Origin: Promineifilum sp.
Lineage (GTDB): Bacteria; Chloroflexota; Anaerolineae; Promineifilales; Promineifilaceae
NCBI GenBank assembly: GCA_018058545.1
Contig: JAGOZU010000010.1
Coordinates: 1-61,448, forward strand
Length of the DNA stretch: 61,448 bases
Direction of reading: 5' to 3'
Shown here: piece after piece, positions 52,126 to 61,227 of the stretch
Position numbering within the stretch: position 1 is the stretch's first letter
Layout of the letters: the number at the start of each line of letters is the position of its first letter
Notes under the pieces: model-generated
The model's input: the letters and a program-made list of their open reading frames with translations, nothing else
Databases searched by the model: none
Told to the model about the DNA's origin: nothing
Made by a program: the position numbers and the translations under genes

Positions 52126-52923
52126 ATGAACTACTCCGACTACCAACACATCCTCTTCGAACGCCGCGAGCCGCATATCCTGTGGATGACGCTGAACCGG
52201 CCGGAGGTGCTCAACGCGGCCGACGCTCGCCTGCATACCGAACTGGTGGAAGTCTGGAACACGATCGACCGCGATCCCGACGTGCACGTAGCCGTGGTTA
52301 CCGGCGCGGGGCGGGCCTTCTCGGCCGGGGGCGATTTGTCGTTGGTGGAGAACGCCTATCGCAATCCGGAGGAGATCATGCGCATCCTCGATGAGGCCCG
52401 CGATCTGGTCTATAACATCCTGCGCTGCAACAAGCCCATCGTCTCGGCCATCAACGGCGCGGCCGTGGGGGCGGGGCTGGTGGTGGCCTTGCTGGCCGAC
52501 ATCAGCATCGCCGCCCAGAACGCCAAACTGGGCGATGGGCACGTGCGTATGGGGGTGGCCGCGGGCGACCATGCCGCCATCGTCTGGCCGCTTCTGGTGG
52601 GCATGGCCAAAGCCAAGTATTACCTGATGACGGCCGAATTCGTCAGCGGCGAGGAGGCCGAACGCATCGGGCTGGTCAGCCTGTGCGTGCCGGATGAGGA
52701 GCTGCACGACCGGGCGATGGCCGTGGCGACCCGGCTGGCCACCGGCCCGCGTCACGCCTTGCGATATACCAAGCGCGCGCTCAATCAGTGGCTGCTGCAG
52801 GCCGGGCCGATCTTCGACCATTCACTGGCGCTGGAGATGCTGGGCTTCCATCACGTGGATATGATGGCCGGGGTGGAGGCATTGCGGCAGAAACGATCGG
52901 CGAATTACCCTTCGAGCCAATAG
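52126..52923 (+). CDS. Crotonase (enoyl-CoA hydratase/isomerase) superfamily protein
   Basis: 265 residues, crotonase fold. [13 protein letters not shown] and the oxyanion-hole segments [15 protein letters not shown] and [21 protein letters not shown] are clear. However, the two catalytic glutamates of enoyl-CoA hydratase are replaced: the Glu after GGGC is Val, and the PE position reads [15 protein letters not shown]. It therefore probably does not hydrate enoyl-CoA; the GDHAA type is seen in actinobacterial homologues of unclear reaction. It stands alone, with its own promoter. Confidence 0.85.
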   Translation: MNYSDYQHILFERREPHILWMTLNRPEVLNAADARLHTELVEVWNTIDRDPDVHVAVVTGAGRAFSAGGDLSLVENAYRNPEEIMRILDEARDLVYNILRCNKPIVSAINGAAVGAGLVVALLADISIAAQNAKLGDGHVRMGVAAGDHAAIVWPLLVGMAKAKYYLMTAEFVSGEEAERIGLVSLCVPDEELHDRAMAVATRLATGPRHALRYTKRALNQWLLQAGPIFDHSLALEMLGFHHVDMMAGVEALRQKRSANYPSSQ

Positions 52924-52962
52924 ACGGCTTGACCGGGCTTCCCCATCAAAGTCGGAATTAAA

Positions 52963-53760
52963 TCAGGCCGCCAGGAAGCCGCCATCGACCGGGACGGCCG
53001 CGCCGTGGACGTAACTGGCCAGATCGCTGGCCAGCACCAGAGCCATCCGCGCCACCTCATCCGGACGGCCAACGCGGCCGACCGGCAGGCGTTGCCGAAA
53101 CTCGATGCCCGTCCGAACCAGATCGAACTTGAAGTGCAGCACCTCTTTGGCGGCCGCTTTCGTCCCCGGAGTCAGGATGCCGCCGGGCAGGATGGCGTTG
53201 ACCCGGAAGCCTTGCCGGGCGTGTTCCTTGGCCAACGCTCGGGTCAGGGCGATGACGCCGGCCTTGCTGACGCTATAGTGGGCCGCGTCTTCCTTGAATG
53301 GCAAGACCGCTTCGATCGACCCGAGGTTGATGATCACGCCGCCGGACTTGCCTCGCCGGGTAATCATCTCTCGGCACATCCACGTCACCGAGAAGAGATT
53401 GACCTCCATCACATGGCGAACGAACGCCTCATCGGCATCGACAAAATGGCGGAAGGGGTAGATACCCGCATTGTTGACCAGAATATCCGGTTCAACGCCT
53501 TGAAGTGTGTTCCACAGGGCGTCGATCTGCTCCTTGCGCGACAGGTCAACGACATGACTTCTGACGCCGACGCCATAGATGGACAACTCGCTCACGGCGC
53601 CGGCCAGGGTCACCCCGTCACGATCGACAAGTTCCAGGTCAGCCCCGGCCTCAGCAAAGCGGCAGGCGATGGCCTTGCCGATGCCGCCGGCCGCGCCGGT
53701 GATGAGAGCGCGCTTGCCCCTCAAAGAAATCAGTTCCTCTAAAGTGTTCAGTTTATTCAT
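52963..53760 (-). CDS. SDR family oxidoreductase
   Basis: 265 residues from ATG 53760, which follows AGGAAG; the longer reading to 53814 is not needed. Classical short-chain dehydrogenase: TGAAGGIG (21-28), NNAGIYPF, catalytic Ser in LGSIEAV and YSVSK (Tyr/Lys), C-terminus ASYVHGAAVPVDGGF. It is an NAD(P)-dependent dehydrogenase/reductase of unknown substrate. Base composition is like the rest of the window, unlike the next SDR gene upstream. Confidence 0.88.
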   Translation of the reverse strand: MNKLNTLEELISLRGKRALITGAAGGIGKAIACRFAEAGADLELVDRDGVTLAGAVSELSIYGVGVRSHVVDLSRKEQIDALWNTLQGVEPDILVNNAGIYPFRHFVDADEAFVRHVMEVNLFSVTWMCREMITRRGKSGGVIINLGSIEAVLPFKEDAAHYSVSKAGVIALTRALAKEHARQGFRVNAILPGGILTPGTKAAAKEVLHFKFDLVRTGIEFRQRLPVGRVGRPDEVARMALVLASDLASYVHGAAVPVDGGFLAA

Positions 53761-53925
53761 GCAGCACTTCCTAAAACCCGAATTAACTTTCCTTGGCCTC
53801 CTCCATATTCGCATCCACCTCTAGTTTCCCCTAAGTAGAGATAACAAGAAAGCAGGGGCACCATTAAACTCCAGTTGCTGGAAAAAGCTGTAAGATTCAA
53901 TCCCAAAGCCCAGCTTTCGAGTGTT

Positions 53926-53955
53926 TTAAGCTCTCTCTTTTTAAGCTCTCTCTTT
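53926..53955. repeat. 15-bp perfect tandem duplication at a gene end
   Basis: TTAAGCTCTCTCTTT occurs twice without a gap (53926-53940, 53941-53955). On the minus strand each copy encodes Lys-Glu-Arg-Ala-stop, so the SDR gene's terminal codons and stop are duplicated. Confidence 0.85.
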
Positions 53956-54789
53956 GGAAACCAAGGTATGAGAAAGTAGAGTAATAAGTGCTTTGTAAAG
54001 CACATCAACCCATGCTTCGGGCAGTATCTCCAGCATTGCAAGCGCCGCGCCGGTGCCTATGCGGTATTTTTGCTTTGGCTTCTCTGCTTCGAGCGCTCGT
54101 ACGACCGTTTTTGCCAGATGATTTGGATTTCCGGAATGAACCAGCGTTGAATCCATCAGCGGTTTCATTGTTGTCAGTACACGCTGATAACGAGTCGTCT
54201 GCGACAGTACTTGATCATAATCGCCGTTTGTTTTATCGGTCATTGCCGTACGAAAAGAGCCGGGCTGTATCTTGATCACGGGAATGTTCAGAAACATCAA
54301 CTCTCTGCGCAGACTGTCGCTGTAGCCCTCCACAGCGCGTTTTGACATGGTATACGCTCCGGCAAATGGCTGCGCCGTCATCCATCCGGTCGAAGAGGAG
54401 CAGTTGACAATTCGTCCATGCCCGCGTTCGATCAGATCAAAGAATAATGCATTCGTGCGCACAGTTCCCATGACGTTGATTTCCAACATACGCTCGGAAA
54501 GTGTGATTGGGTCATCCTCTATGAGAGAGGAAAATGCGGAGATTCCCGCAAAATTGGCAATGGCGTCAAGCCTGTCGGTTTTCTGCAACACAACGTCGCG
54601 GGCTGCAGTCATACTGGCCGAATCGGTAACGTCGGCGCATATGGGGATGACGTTTGAAATATTCCCCAAAGCCTTTAGCTTTTCTTTGTTCGTTCCTATT
54701 GCGAATACCATCCAGCCCCTTGAGGCTAACATCGTTACACATGCCGTTCCCAAACCGCCAGTCGCGCCGGTAAACAGAACGGTTTTCAT
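53941..54789 (-). CDS. SDR family oxidoreductase, AT-richer and probably acquired
   Basis: 282 residues starting MKTVLFTGATGGLG (GATGGLG 8-14), with preceding AAGGAAGAG. NFAGISAF, NCSSSTGWM (catalytic Ser) and YTMSKRAV (Tyr/Lys) identify a classical SDR; the C-terminal 60 residues resemble those of DltE/SDR proteins from Firmicutes. Codon use is visibly AT-richer than in neighbouring genes (AAA, TTT, ATA codons frequent). It is divergent from a TetR regulator of similar composition, the usual layout of a regulator-controlled oxidoreductase. The substrate is unknown. Confidence 0.85.
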   Translation of the reverse strand: MKTVLFTGATGGLGTACVTMLASRGWMVFAIGTNKEKLKALGNISNVIPICADVTDSASMTAARDVVLQKTDRLDAIANFAGISAFSSLIEDDPITLSERMLEINVMGTVRTNALFFDLIERGHGRIVNCSSSTGWMTAQPFAGAYTMSKRAVEGYSDSLRRELMFLNIPVIKIQPGSFRTAMTDKTNGDYDQVLSQTTRYQRVLTTMKPLMDSTLVHSGNPNHLAKTVVRALEAEKPKQKYRIGTGAALAMLEILPEAWVDVLYKALITLLSHTLVSKERA

Positions 54790-54927
54790 CTATTCTCTTC
54801 CTTTTTGTGCATCGTGTTTGCGAATTTCTCGTTATATGCTCCGGGGAGAAGTTCCAAAAACAATTCCCACTTCCCATCCTGCCGAATACTTTGTCTGTCC
54901 GTCCATAAGGTCATACGGCAATAGCGC

Positions 54928-54956
54928 TTGCATATTCTCGATAATTGAAGAATAAT
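54928..54956 (+). promoter_or_regulatory. Promoter in the SDR/TetR divergent region
   Basis: TTGCAT (54928-54933), 17-base spacer, AATAAT (54951-54956) toward the TetR gene. A minus-strand TTGTCA (54961-54956) with a poor -10 overlaps it, so divergent overlapping promoters are possible. The rest of the 281-base gap is AT-rich without a gene. Confidence 0.45.
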
Positions 54957-54993
54957 GACAATTCGTTCGGGATGCAACAGCCTGTTTTATAAA

Positions 54994-55006
54994 GAACTGT
55001 TAGTTC
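54994..55006. promoter_or_regulatory. Candidate TetR operator
   Basis: Perfect palindrome GAACT-GTT-AGTTC between the promoter region and the TetR start codon, placed for autoregulation. Confidence 0.35.
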
Positions 55007-55070
55007 ACGAACGGTAATAACATCTTCTGTTCGATATGATGGCGCTGACAAAAAATTCAAAGACAGGAAT

Positions 55071-55673
55071 ATGATAAAGAACAATGAGTCGAAGGCAGAT
55101 CGGCGCGTCCGATACACAAAAAAGCTGCTAAGGGACGCATTGCTGAATTTGATGATAGAAAAGCCCTTCGGCAAAATCACCCCGACAGAGCTTTGCCGTG
55201 TAGCAGATATCAATCGAAACACTTTTTATACTCACTACTCAAGCCCGGAAGACGTGCTGCGAGAGCTTGAGGATGAGGTATACCAGAAAATCCGTCTTTC
55301 ATTGGACGTTTCGCTAAGGGTCGGAAATATTAGGGAAACCCTGATCGAAATATGCCAGGCCATCTATGTAAATGCCGATTTTTGCTCTGTCATAATGTCA
55401 GAACATGGGGATCGTGATTTCATGCTGCGCCTGATTGAAACCGCGCACGGGAAGACAATCGACGAATGGAGGCAGGGCGGTATTAAGGCCAGTGATGAAG
55501 ATATGGAACTGTTTTACACTTATAGCACAAACGGAACAGTCGCCGTTCTCCGCGACTGGATCGCCACCGGCATGAAAAGGAGCCCGCAAGAATTGGGAGA
55601 GGTTCTAGACAGGGTCAGTTGGTCGGGAATATCGCAATTCACCGATAACAATGATCTGTACCCGAAAAAGTAG
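55071..55673 (+). CDS. TetR/AcrR family transcriptional regulator
   Basis: 200 residues. N-terminal HTH: YTKKLLRDALLNLMIEKPFGKITPTELCRVADINRNTFYTHY trimmed of ends, the TetR pattern with recognition helix RNTFYTHY and YSSPEDVL after it. The C-terminal ligand domain is of the TetR_C type common in Firmicutes (DRDFMLRLIE, ATGMKRSPQELGEVLD). AT-richer than the surroundings, divergent from the SDR gene at 54789, so it probably represses that gene and itself. ATG 55071 follows AGGA. Confidence 0.88.
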   Translation: MIKNNESKADRRVRYTKKLLRDALLNLMIEKPFGKITPTELCRVADINRNTFYTHYSSPEDVLRELEDEVYQKIRLSLDVSLRVGNIRETLIEICQAIYVNADFCSVIMSEHGDRDFMLRLIETAHGKTIDEWRQGGIKASDEDMELFYTYSTNGTVAVLRDWIATGMKRSPQELGEVLDRVSWSGISQFTDNNDLYPKK

Positions 55674-55713
55674 ACAAAGAGTTAAGATGGACGGAACAAC
55701 GCCACAAACTCAA

Positions 55714-55752
55714 CCGGCGACCGGAAGGCTGGCTCTGGCCTCCGGTCGCCGG
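55714..55752 (+). terminator. Long GC hairpin after the TetR gene
   Basis: Stem of 12 perfect bp (CCGGCGACCGGA with TCCGGTCGCCGG), extendable to 15 with one bulge. No T-run follows. It marks the boundary between the AT-richer block and normal DNA. Confidence 0.45.
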
Positions 55753-55846
55753 CTCGACTGGTTAAAAAGTGACTTGCCCGGGCGTTACCTGATGTTAACC
55801 TGTGGGGCTATCGGTCTTTCAGGATCGGCGACCCGCCCACTCACCT

Positions 55847-56179
55847 TTAACAATCGTTACGGACGTACGCTACATAGGGGACTCGCTGCCCGGCGTCAAC
55901 GACCTGCCGGGAGTAACCCTCTCCTTTTACGATCGCTTCAACAGGTTCAGCATATCCATTTTCATCCAGCAGTGACAGCAGGCCACCCTCACGCCCCAAA
56001 ACAATCGTCTCTGCGTTTTCACAGAGAGCGATATTCCGGGCGTCGCCGGCTTCCAGCATGTTAATTCCATAATCTACCGCATTGACCTGATCCGGGGCTG
56101 TTGCCAGCACCAACAAGAAAATGGCCAACAGGAGCGAACCGACCATCCAAAAGTTGAATTGTACTGACTTGCTCATCAT
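55847..56179 (-). CDS. Small secreted protein of unknown function
   Basis: 110 residues. A hydrophobic N-terminus (10-33, WMVGSLLLAIFLLVLATA) is a signal peptide or anchor; the mature part is about 75 residues and contains two cysteines (IALCENAET and the final RNDC) and GREGGLLSLLDENGYAEPVEAI. No family is recognised. ATG 56179 or 56176, with GGAGAAAG upstream. It is divergent from the AfsR-like regulator and may be its target. Confidence 0.65.
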   Translation of the reverse strand: MMSKSVQFNFWMVGSLLLAIFLLVLATAPDQVNAVDYGINMLEAGDARNIALCENAETIVLGREGGLLSLLDENGYAEPVEAIVKGEGYSRQVVDAGQRVPYVAYVRNDC

Positions 56180-56326
56180 TTCACTTTCTCCTTGATTTCA
56201 AACTTGTGTGAATGTTTTCAACAATCAATACCTGCAATTTACCGGTCGGCCGTCCACGAAACAGCCCAAAAAGTGTCCAACAAACCGTCAAACAAAAAAC
56301 TCGTGATTATTTCTCCTCAAATACAG

Positions 56327-56332
56327 TAAAAT
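56327..56332 (+). promoter_or_regulatory. -10-like box directly before the AfsR-like regulator
   Basis: TAAAAT with six bases to ATG 56339, implying a leaderless message; no good -35. The 159-base divergent gap holds nothing else recognised. Confidence 0.35.
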
Positions 56333-56338
56333 AGGGCT

Positions 56339-59254
56339 ATGTTCCCGCTTCGGTTTCACTTGTTCGGCCCGCCTCGGCTCGAACGGATGGGCGAGAAAAT
56401 CAAAATCAACCTGCATAAAGCTCAGGCTCTGCTGGCTTACCTGGCTGTGACCAAACGGAACTACAGCCGCGACGCGCTGGCTACCCTGTTTTGGCCTGAG
56501 GACGACCAGAGCAAAGCGCGGGGCAATCTGCGCCGGGCCTTGTCCCGACTCAACACCACATTGGGCGAAGGCTATTTAACGACTGATCAAGAGACCGCCG
56601 GACTCAATCTAAAGGCCGGCCTCTGGCTGGATGTCGAGCAATTTCAGGGCCGGCTGGCCCAATGCCGGACGCATGGCCACGCCCCGGATGACGTTTGTTC
56701 CGATTGCTTGCCGGTTCTTGCCGAAGCGGCCGCGCTCTACACCGACGATTTCCTGGCGGGCTTCAGCCTGCCCGACTGCCCTGACTTCGACGAATGGCAG
56801 TTCTTCCAACGTGAAGGACTGCAGCAAGCACTGGCTTCGGCCCTGGATCGGCTGGTTCGCGGCAACAGCGACCGGGGCAACTACGATTCGGCCATCCTCC
56901 ATGCCCGGCGCCGGCTGACCCTCGATCGGCTGCACGAACCGGCGCAGCGGCAGCTGATGCTCCTGTATGCCCTGACCGGCCAATGGACGGCCGCGATGCG
57001 CCAGTATGAGGAATGTGTCGGGGTGCTCGATGAAGAGTTAGGCATCTTGCCCTCGGAAGAAACCAAAGCCCTGTATCAGGACATCATAGCGAAGCGGCTG
57101 CCTCCGCCAAAAGCGAACAGGCGGGAGAGCGGGGTGCAGGAAAGCCTCGCCTCGACCTCCCCGCCGCCCGTCCCTCCTCACAATCCCCTGCTGCAACCAA
57201 CGCCATTCATCGGTCGGGAAGAAGAGCTGGCCCGGATAAATCGATGTCTGACTGATGCCGACTGCCGGCTATTAACCCTGATAGGTCCCGGGGGTATCGG
57301 CAAGACCCGTCTGGCTCTGGAAGCGGCATCCCGCTCGCTATCGAGCGACACCTCTCCTGGCGGAGTTTACTTTATACCCCTGGCGGCCCTCAATTCGGCC
57401 GATTTTCTCGTTTCGACGATTGCCGACCGGCTTAATTTCATCTTTCAAGGCGGAATCGATCCCAAGGTTCAACTGTTCAACTATTTCGGTGGGCAGAAGC
57501 AAGCAACGTTGCTGGTGCTGGACAACTTCGAGCAGCTTGCCGATGGGGCGGACCTGTTGGCAGACCTCCTGCAGCACGCGCCAATGGTAAAGATATTGAC
57601 GACCTCACGGGAACGGCTCAATCTGCGTGATGAATGGGTACTCGACATTCAGGGGTTGCCGTTTCCACCCTCTGCAGAATCAGGAGAAACGTTGGAAAGC
57701 TATGCTTCCGTACAGCTATTCCTGCAAACCGCCGCCCGGCTCAATACGGTCATCGCCTTGTCTGACGCAGACAAACCCTTTGTGGCTCGCATCTGCCAAC
57801 TGGTAGAGGGGATGCCACTAGGCCTTGAGCTGGCCGCCGCCTGGACACGGGTACTGTCCTGCCGGGAAATCGTGAATGAAATTGAAAAAAGCCTGGATTT
57901 TCTGACCACATCATTACGGGATGTGCCGGCGCGTCACCGCAGCCTGATTGCGGTATTTGACCATTCCTGGCACCTTCTCTCCCCTGAGGAACAGGGCGTG
58001 TTCCGGCGACTGGCCGTCTTTCGCGGTGGTTTCTCCCGCGAAGCCGCCGAACAGGTGGCCGGCGCGTCGCTGCCCCTTCTGGCGACACTGGCGGACAAAT
58101 CCATGCTGCGCCGGTGGGAGTCGGGGCGATACGGATTCCACGAACTGTTGCGGCAGTATGCGGCCGGAAAACTGGACGAGGCGGGGGAGACTGGCGATGG
58201 ACGAAGCCGTCACCTGACCTTCTATCTCAGCCTGGCGGAAGAAGCCGAACCCAGATTTCGAGGCGCTGAACAGATCACATGGCTAGACAGGCTGAATACA
58301 GAGAATGGCAATCTGCGCGCTGCCCTGGCCTGGTCTTTGGAGGGTGGCGATACTGCGACCGGGCTGCGACTGGTGGCCACGCTGGGACAGTTCTGGTTTA
58401 TGCGTAGCCAGCAATATGATGAAGCGTTAGGATGGTTAGAAAGGGTTCTGTCTGCGGCAGGTCCCGCGGCGCAAGCGGAGGAACGCGCCAAAGCGTGTAA
58501 CTGGCTGGGTCAATTCGCCCTTTACCAGGGTGACGATGCGAAGGCGAAAAAGGCGTTTGAAAAAAGCCTGGTCCTCTACCGGCGGTTGGAAGACCAGACC
58601 GGCATTGCCGACTCCCTATTGCATATTGGAGATATCGTCTCATCCCAGGGTGACGATATTGCGGCTCGCTCGCTTTACGCTGAAGCCCGCTCAAAATATG
58701 AAGAAAGCCTGCCTGGGCTACGCGAGCGAGGCGATGACTGGACGATAGCCCGCTCGCTTAACCTCCTGGGAGAAATCGCGCGGACTGAGGAAGATTACGC
58801 TTCGGCACGCTCATTCTACGAGGATAGTCTGGCAATTCGACGCAAGTTGAGCGATACAAGGGGTGTTGCCGTTTCGCTTCATAACCTGGGCCATGTGGCG
58901 CATCATCAGGGCGATTTTCGGCAAGCAGCGGCGTACTTCAAGGAAAGCTTGACCCTGAGTCAAATTGTAAGCGATAAAGGATCTGTCGCCGGCTGTTTGG
59001 CCGGGTTGGCCGGGTTGGCCGGAACTTTAAAACAGCTCGAGCGAGCGACCCGGCTATTTGGAGCCGCCGAGGCGACGGTTAGAGATAGTGTTGTTCGCCT
59101 GGAGTATCCTGACCAGATCGTACATGATCGCAATGTGGCTGCTGCGCGCGCCCAACTTGACGAAACGACCTTTGCTACGATCTGGTCCGAGGGCTCAGCA
59201 ATGACATTGGAGCAAGCGATTGACTACGCCCTGGCGACAGAAGTCGACCAATAA
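56339..59254 (+). CDS. AfsR-like regulator: BTAD, NB-ATPase and TPR domains
   Basis: 971 residues. The N-terminal winged helix (1-95: LRFHLFGPPRLERMG, RDALATLFWPEDD) and BTAD helical domain (about 95-255; HEPAQRQLMLLYALTGQWTAAMRQYE) match SARP-type activators. A STAND/NB-ARC-like ATPase follows, with Walker A GPGGIGKT (316-323), Walker B LLVLDNFEQL, TTSRERLNL and GMPLGLELAAAW. The C-terminal third is TPR repeats (ARSLNLLGEIARTEEDYASARSFYE). It resembles the Chloroflexota-type LuxR/SARP sensors that respond to an unknown ligand by ATP-driven oligomerisation. It converges with adenine deaminase. Confidence 0.88.
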   Translation: MFPLRFHLFGPPRLERMGEKIKINLHKAQALLAYLAVTKRNYSRDALATLFWPEDDQSKARGNLRRALSRLNTTLGEGYLTTDQETAGLNLKAGLWLDVEQFQGRLAQCRTHGHAPDDVCSDCLPVLAEAAALYTDDFLAGFSLPDCPDFDEWQFFQREGLQQALASALDRLVRGNSDRGNYDSAILHARRRLTLDRLHEPAQRQLMLLYALTGQWTAAMRQYEECVGVLDEELGILPSEETKALYQDIIAKRLPPPKANRRESGVQESLASTSPPPVPPHNPLLQPTPFIGREEELARINRCLTDADCRLLTLIGPGGIGKTRLALEAASRSLSSDTSPGGVYFIPLAALNSADFLVSTIADRLNFIFQGGIDPKVQLFNYFGGQKQATLLVLDNFEQLADGADLLADLLQHAPMVKILTTSRERLNLRDEWVLDIQGLPFPPSAESGETLESYASVQLFLQTAARLNTVIALSDADKPFVARICQLVEGMPLGLELAAAWTRVLSCREIVNEIEKSLDFLTTSLRDVPARHRSLIAVFDHSWHLLSPEEQGVFRRLAVFRGGFSREAAEQVAGASLPLLATLADKSMLRRWESGRYGFHELLRQYAAGKLDEAGETGDGRSRHLTFYLSLAEEAEPRFRGAEQITWLDRLNTENGNLRAALAWSLEGGDTATGLRLVATLGQFWFMRSQQYDEALGWLERVLSAAGPAAQAEERAKACNWLGQFALYQGDDAKAKKAFEKSLVLYRRLEDQTGIADSLLHIGDIVSSQGDDIAARSLYAEARSKYEESLPGLRERGDDWTIARSLNLLGEIARTEEDYASARSFYEDSLAIRRKLSDTRGVAVSLHNLGHVAHHQGDFRQAAAYFKESLTLSQIVSDKGSVAGCLAGLAGLAGTLKQLERATRLFGAAEATVRDSVVRLEYPDQIVHDRNVAAARAQLDETTFATIWSEGSAMTLEQAIDYALATEVDQ

Positions 59255-59259
59255 CACGG

Positions 59260-61068
59260 TCATTCAACCACCAACCCCACCACTTCAAACGACCTGACAT
59301 CCACAATCCCCTTATCCGAAATCCGCAACTCGGGAATGACCACCAGCGCCAGCAGGCTCAGCTGCATATAGGCGTTGTGGAGCGTGCAGCCGCACTCGGC
59401 GAACGCTTCCACCATCCGATCGGCCTTGGCGGCCACGACCTCGGCTCGCTCATCGCTCATCAGTCCGGCGATGGGCAACTCCACCAGGGCGATCTGCCGC
59501 CCTTCCCGGAACACCACCACCCCGCCGCCGACCTCGGCCAGTCGATTGGCGGCGCGAGCCATGTCGGCCGCATCCGTGCCGACGACGATCATATGGTGGC
59601 TGTCGTGGGCCACGGTGCTGGCGACCGCACAGGGCACGTTGAAGCCAAAACCACTCACGAAGCCGTTGGTCACCTCGCCCGTCCCCCGGTGGCGCTCCAC
59701 CAGGGCGATTCGGCAAACATCCTGCTCCATATCCATGTCGATCTGCCCGTTCGAGACCGGCAATTCGTGCTCCAACGCCCGCGTGGGGGCCTGATTCTCA
59801 ATGACCCCGATGACCCGCGTCCGGACGGTTGACGGTTGACGGCCGTTTGCCGCCGGGGATAGGGCCACGAAATCGGCCGCTTCCAGCCGTCGTCCCGGTT
59901 TCACACTGTTTCGCGCGAAGTCGGGGTAGGCATAAGCCGGGATGTCGATGAGGATGCGGCCGTCCTCGGCCAGCAGTTCCCCGCCGGAGATAACCATCTC
60001 CACCGGCAGATCAACCAGATCGCTGGAGATGATGATGTCGGCGCGACGGCCGGGGGTGATGCTGCCGATATCGCCCTCGACGCCGAAGTGGAGCGCGGTG
60101 TTGAGCGTGGCCATCTGGATGGCGGTCATCGGCCGCAAGCCCTGAGCGATGGCGTGGCGCACGACGCGATCCATGTGCCCCTCGCCGACCAGTGTGCCGG
60201 AGTGGGAGTCGTCGGTGCAGAGGATGAAGTTGCGGCTGTCCAGCCCCATCTCGGTGATGGCCTTCACCTGCGCCGCCACATCGTGCCAGGCCGATCCGAG
60301 GCGCAGCATGGCCTTCATGCCCTGGCGCACGCGAGCCACGGCATCTTCAAGGCGCGTGCCCTCGTGGTCGTCGGCCGGGCCGCCGGCGACATAACCGTGG
60401 AAGGCGCGGCCGAGGTCGGGCGAGGCGTAATGGCCGCCGATGACCTTTCCCGCGCGCAGCGTCGCCGCCATCTCGGCGTGCATCTTGTCGTCGCCCATGA
60501 AGACCCCGGGGAAGTTCATCATCTCGCCCAGGCCGATGATGCCCGGCCAGGTCATGGCCTCGGCCACCTCGTCAGGGCCAATGGACGCGCCCGGCGTCTC
60601 CAGCCCCGGCGCGCTGGGCACGCAACTGGGCATCTGGACATAGACATTGATCGGCAGCGTGGTCGCCTCGTCGTGCATCAGGCGCACGCCCGGCAGCCCC
60701 AGCACGTTGGCGATCTCGTGTGGGTCAATGAACATGCTGGTCGTCCCGTGGGGGATGACGGCGCGGGCGAACTCGGTCACGGTGACCATGCCGCTCTCGA
60801 CGTGCATGTGGGCATCGCACAGGCCGGGGATGAGGTAGCGCTGTTTGGCTTCGATGAGACGAGTGTTTGGCCCGATGGTGTGGCTCGCGTCCGGGCCGAC
60901 GTAGGCGATGCGGCCGCCGATGATGGCGACGTCGGTGCCGGGCAGAATCTCGCCGCTGTGGACATTGACCCAGCGGCCGTTGCAGATGACGGTGTCGGCA
61001 TGTTTTCGCCCCATCGCCACAGCGACGAGGTCCTGCGTCATTTCATGCCGGAGCTTGCGAGTAGTCAT
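59260..61068 (-). CDS. ade: Adenine deaminase
   Basis: 602 residues, family length, from ATG 61068; an extended reading to 61122 has no ribosome site and crosses the promoter. Amidohydrolase domain with LIPGLCDAHMHVESGMVTVTEFARAVIPHGTT trimmed of ends, the Ade hallmark, FIDPHEIANVLG, and FILCTDDSHSGTLV; the C-terminal domain has VASTVAHDSHHMIVVGTDAADMARA. It converts adenine to hypoxanthine in purine salvage. The minus-strand promoter at 61094-61122 is near consensus. Confidence 0.95.
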   Translation of the reverse strand: MTTRKLRHEMTQDLVAVAMGRKHADTVICNGRWVNVHSGEILPGTDVAIIGGRIAYVGPDASHTIGPNTRLIEAKQRYLIPGLCDAHMHVESGMVTVTEFARAVIPHGTTSMFIDPHEIANVLGLPGVRLMHDEATTLPINVYVQMPSCVPSAPGLETPGASIGPDEVAEAMTWPGIIGLGEMMNFPGVFMGDDKMHAEMAATLRAGKVIGGHYASPDLGRAFHGYVAGGPADDHEGTRLEDAVARVRQGMKAMLRLGSAWHDVAAQVKAITEMGLDSRNFILCTDDSHSGTLVGEGHMDRVVRHAIAQGLRPMTAIQMATLNTALHFGVEGDIGSITPGRRADIIISSDLVDLPVEMVISGGELLAEDGRILIDIPAYAYPDFARNSVKPGRRLEAADFVALSPAANGRQPSTVRTRVIGVIENQAPTRALEHELPVSNGQIDMDMEQDVCRIALVERHRGTGEVTNGFVSGFGFNVPCAVASTVAHDSHHMIVVGTDAADMARAANRLAEVGGGVVVFREGRQIALVELPIAGLMSDERAEVVAAKADRMVEAFAECGCTLHNAYMQLSLLALVVIPELRISDKGIVDVRSFEVVGLVVE

Positions 61069-61093
61069 GTGGTACCCCCGTGTGAATGGCTCT

Positions 61094-61122
61094 ATTATAG
61101 CCCAGGGGATGACTTCACTCAA
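61094..61122 (-). promoter_or_regulatory. Promoter of ade
   Basis: Minus strand TTGAGT (61122-61117), 17-base spacer, perfect TATAAT (61099-61094); about 20 bases of leader to ATG 61068. Confidence 0.65.
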
Positions 61123-61160
61123 TCGAACAACAACGAATCGGCCGGCGGCTCATACAAAAG

Positions 61161-61193
61161 CACGGAGGACAGGGTTTCCCCTTGTCCTCCGTG
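61161..61193. terminator. Strong hairpin between cytochrome and ade genes
   Basis: Perfect 11-bp stem CACGGAGGACA / TGTCCTCCGTG enclosing GGG-TTT-CCC. On the minus strand it is followed by CTTTTG, on the plus strand by TTTC. It most likely terminates the cytochrome gene. Confidence 0.7.
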
Positions 61194-61227
61194 TTTCATT
61201 CGCAATGGCTCGAAAAGAGTGTGCGAT

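Noticed and set aside
53757-54041. 94-codon minus-strand reading between the two SDR genes
   Set aside because: It overlaps the SDR gene end out of frame, and has no motif or ribosome site.
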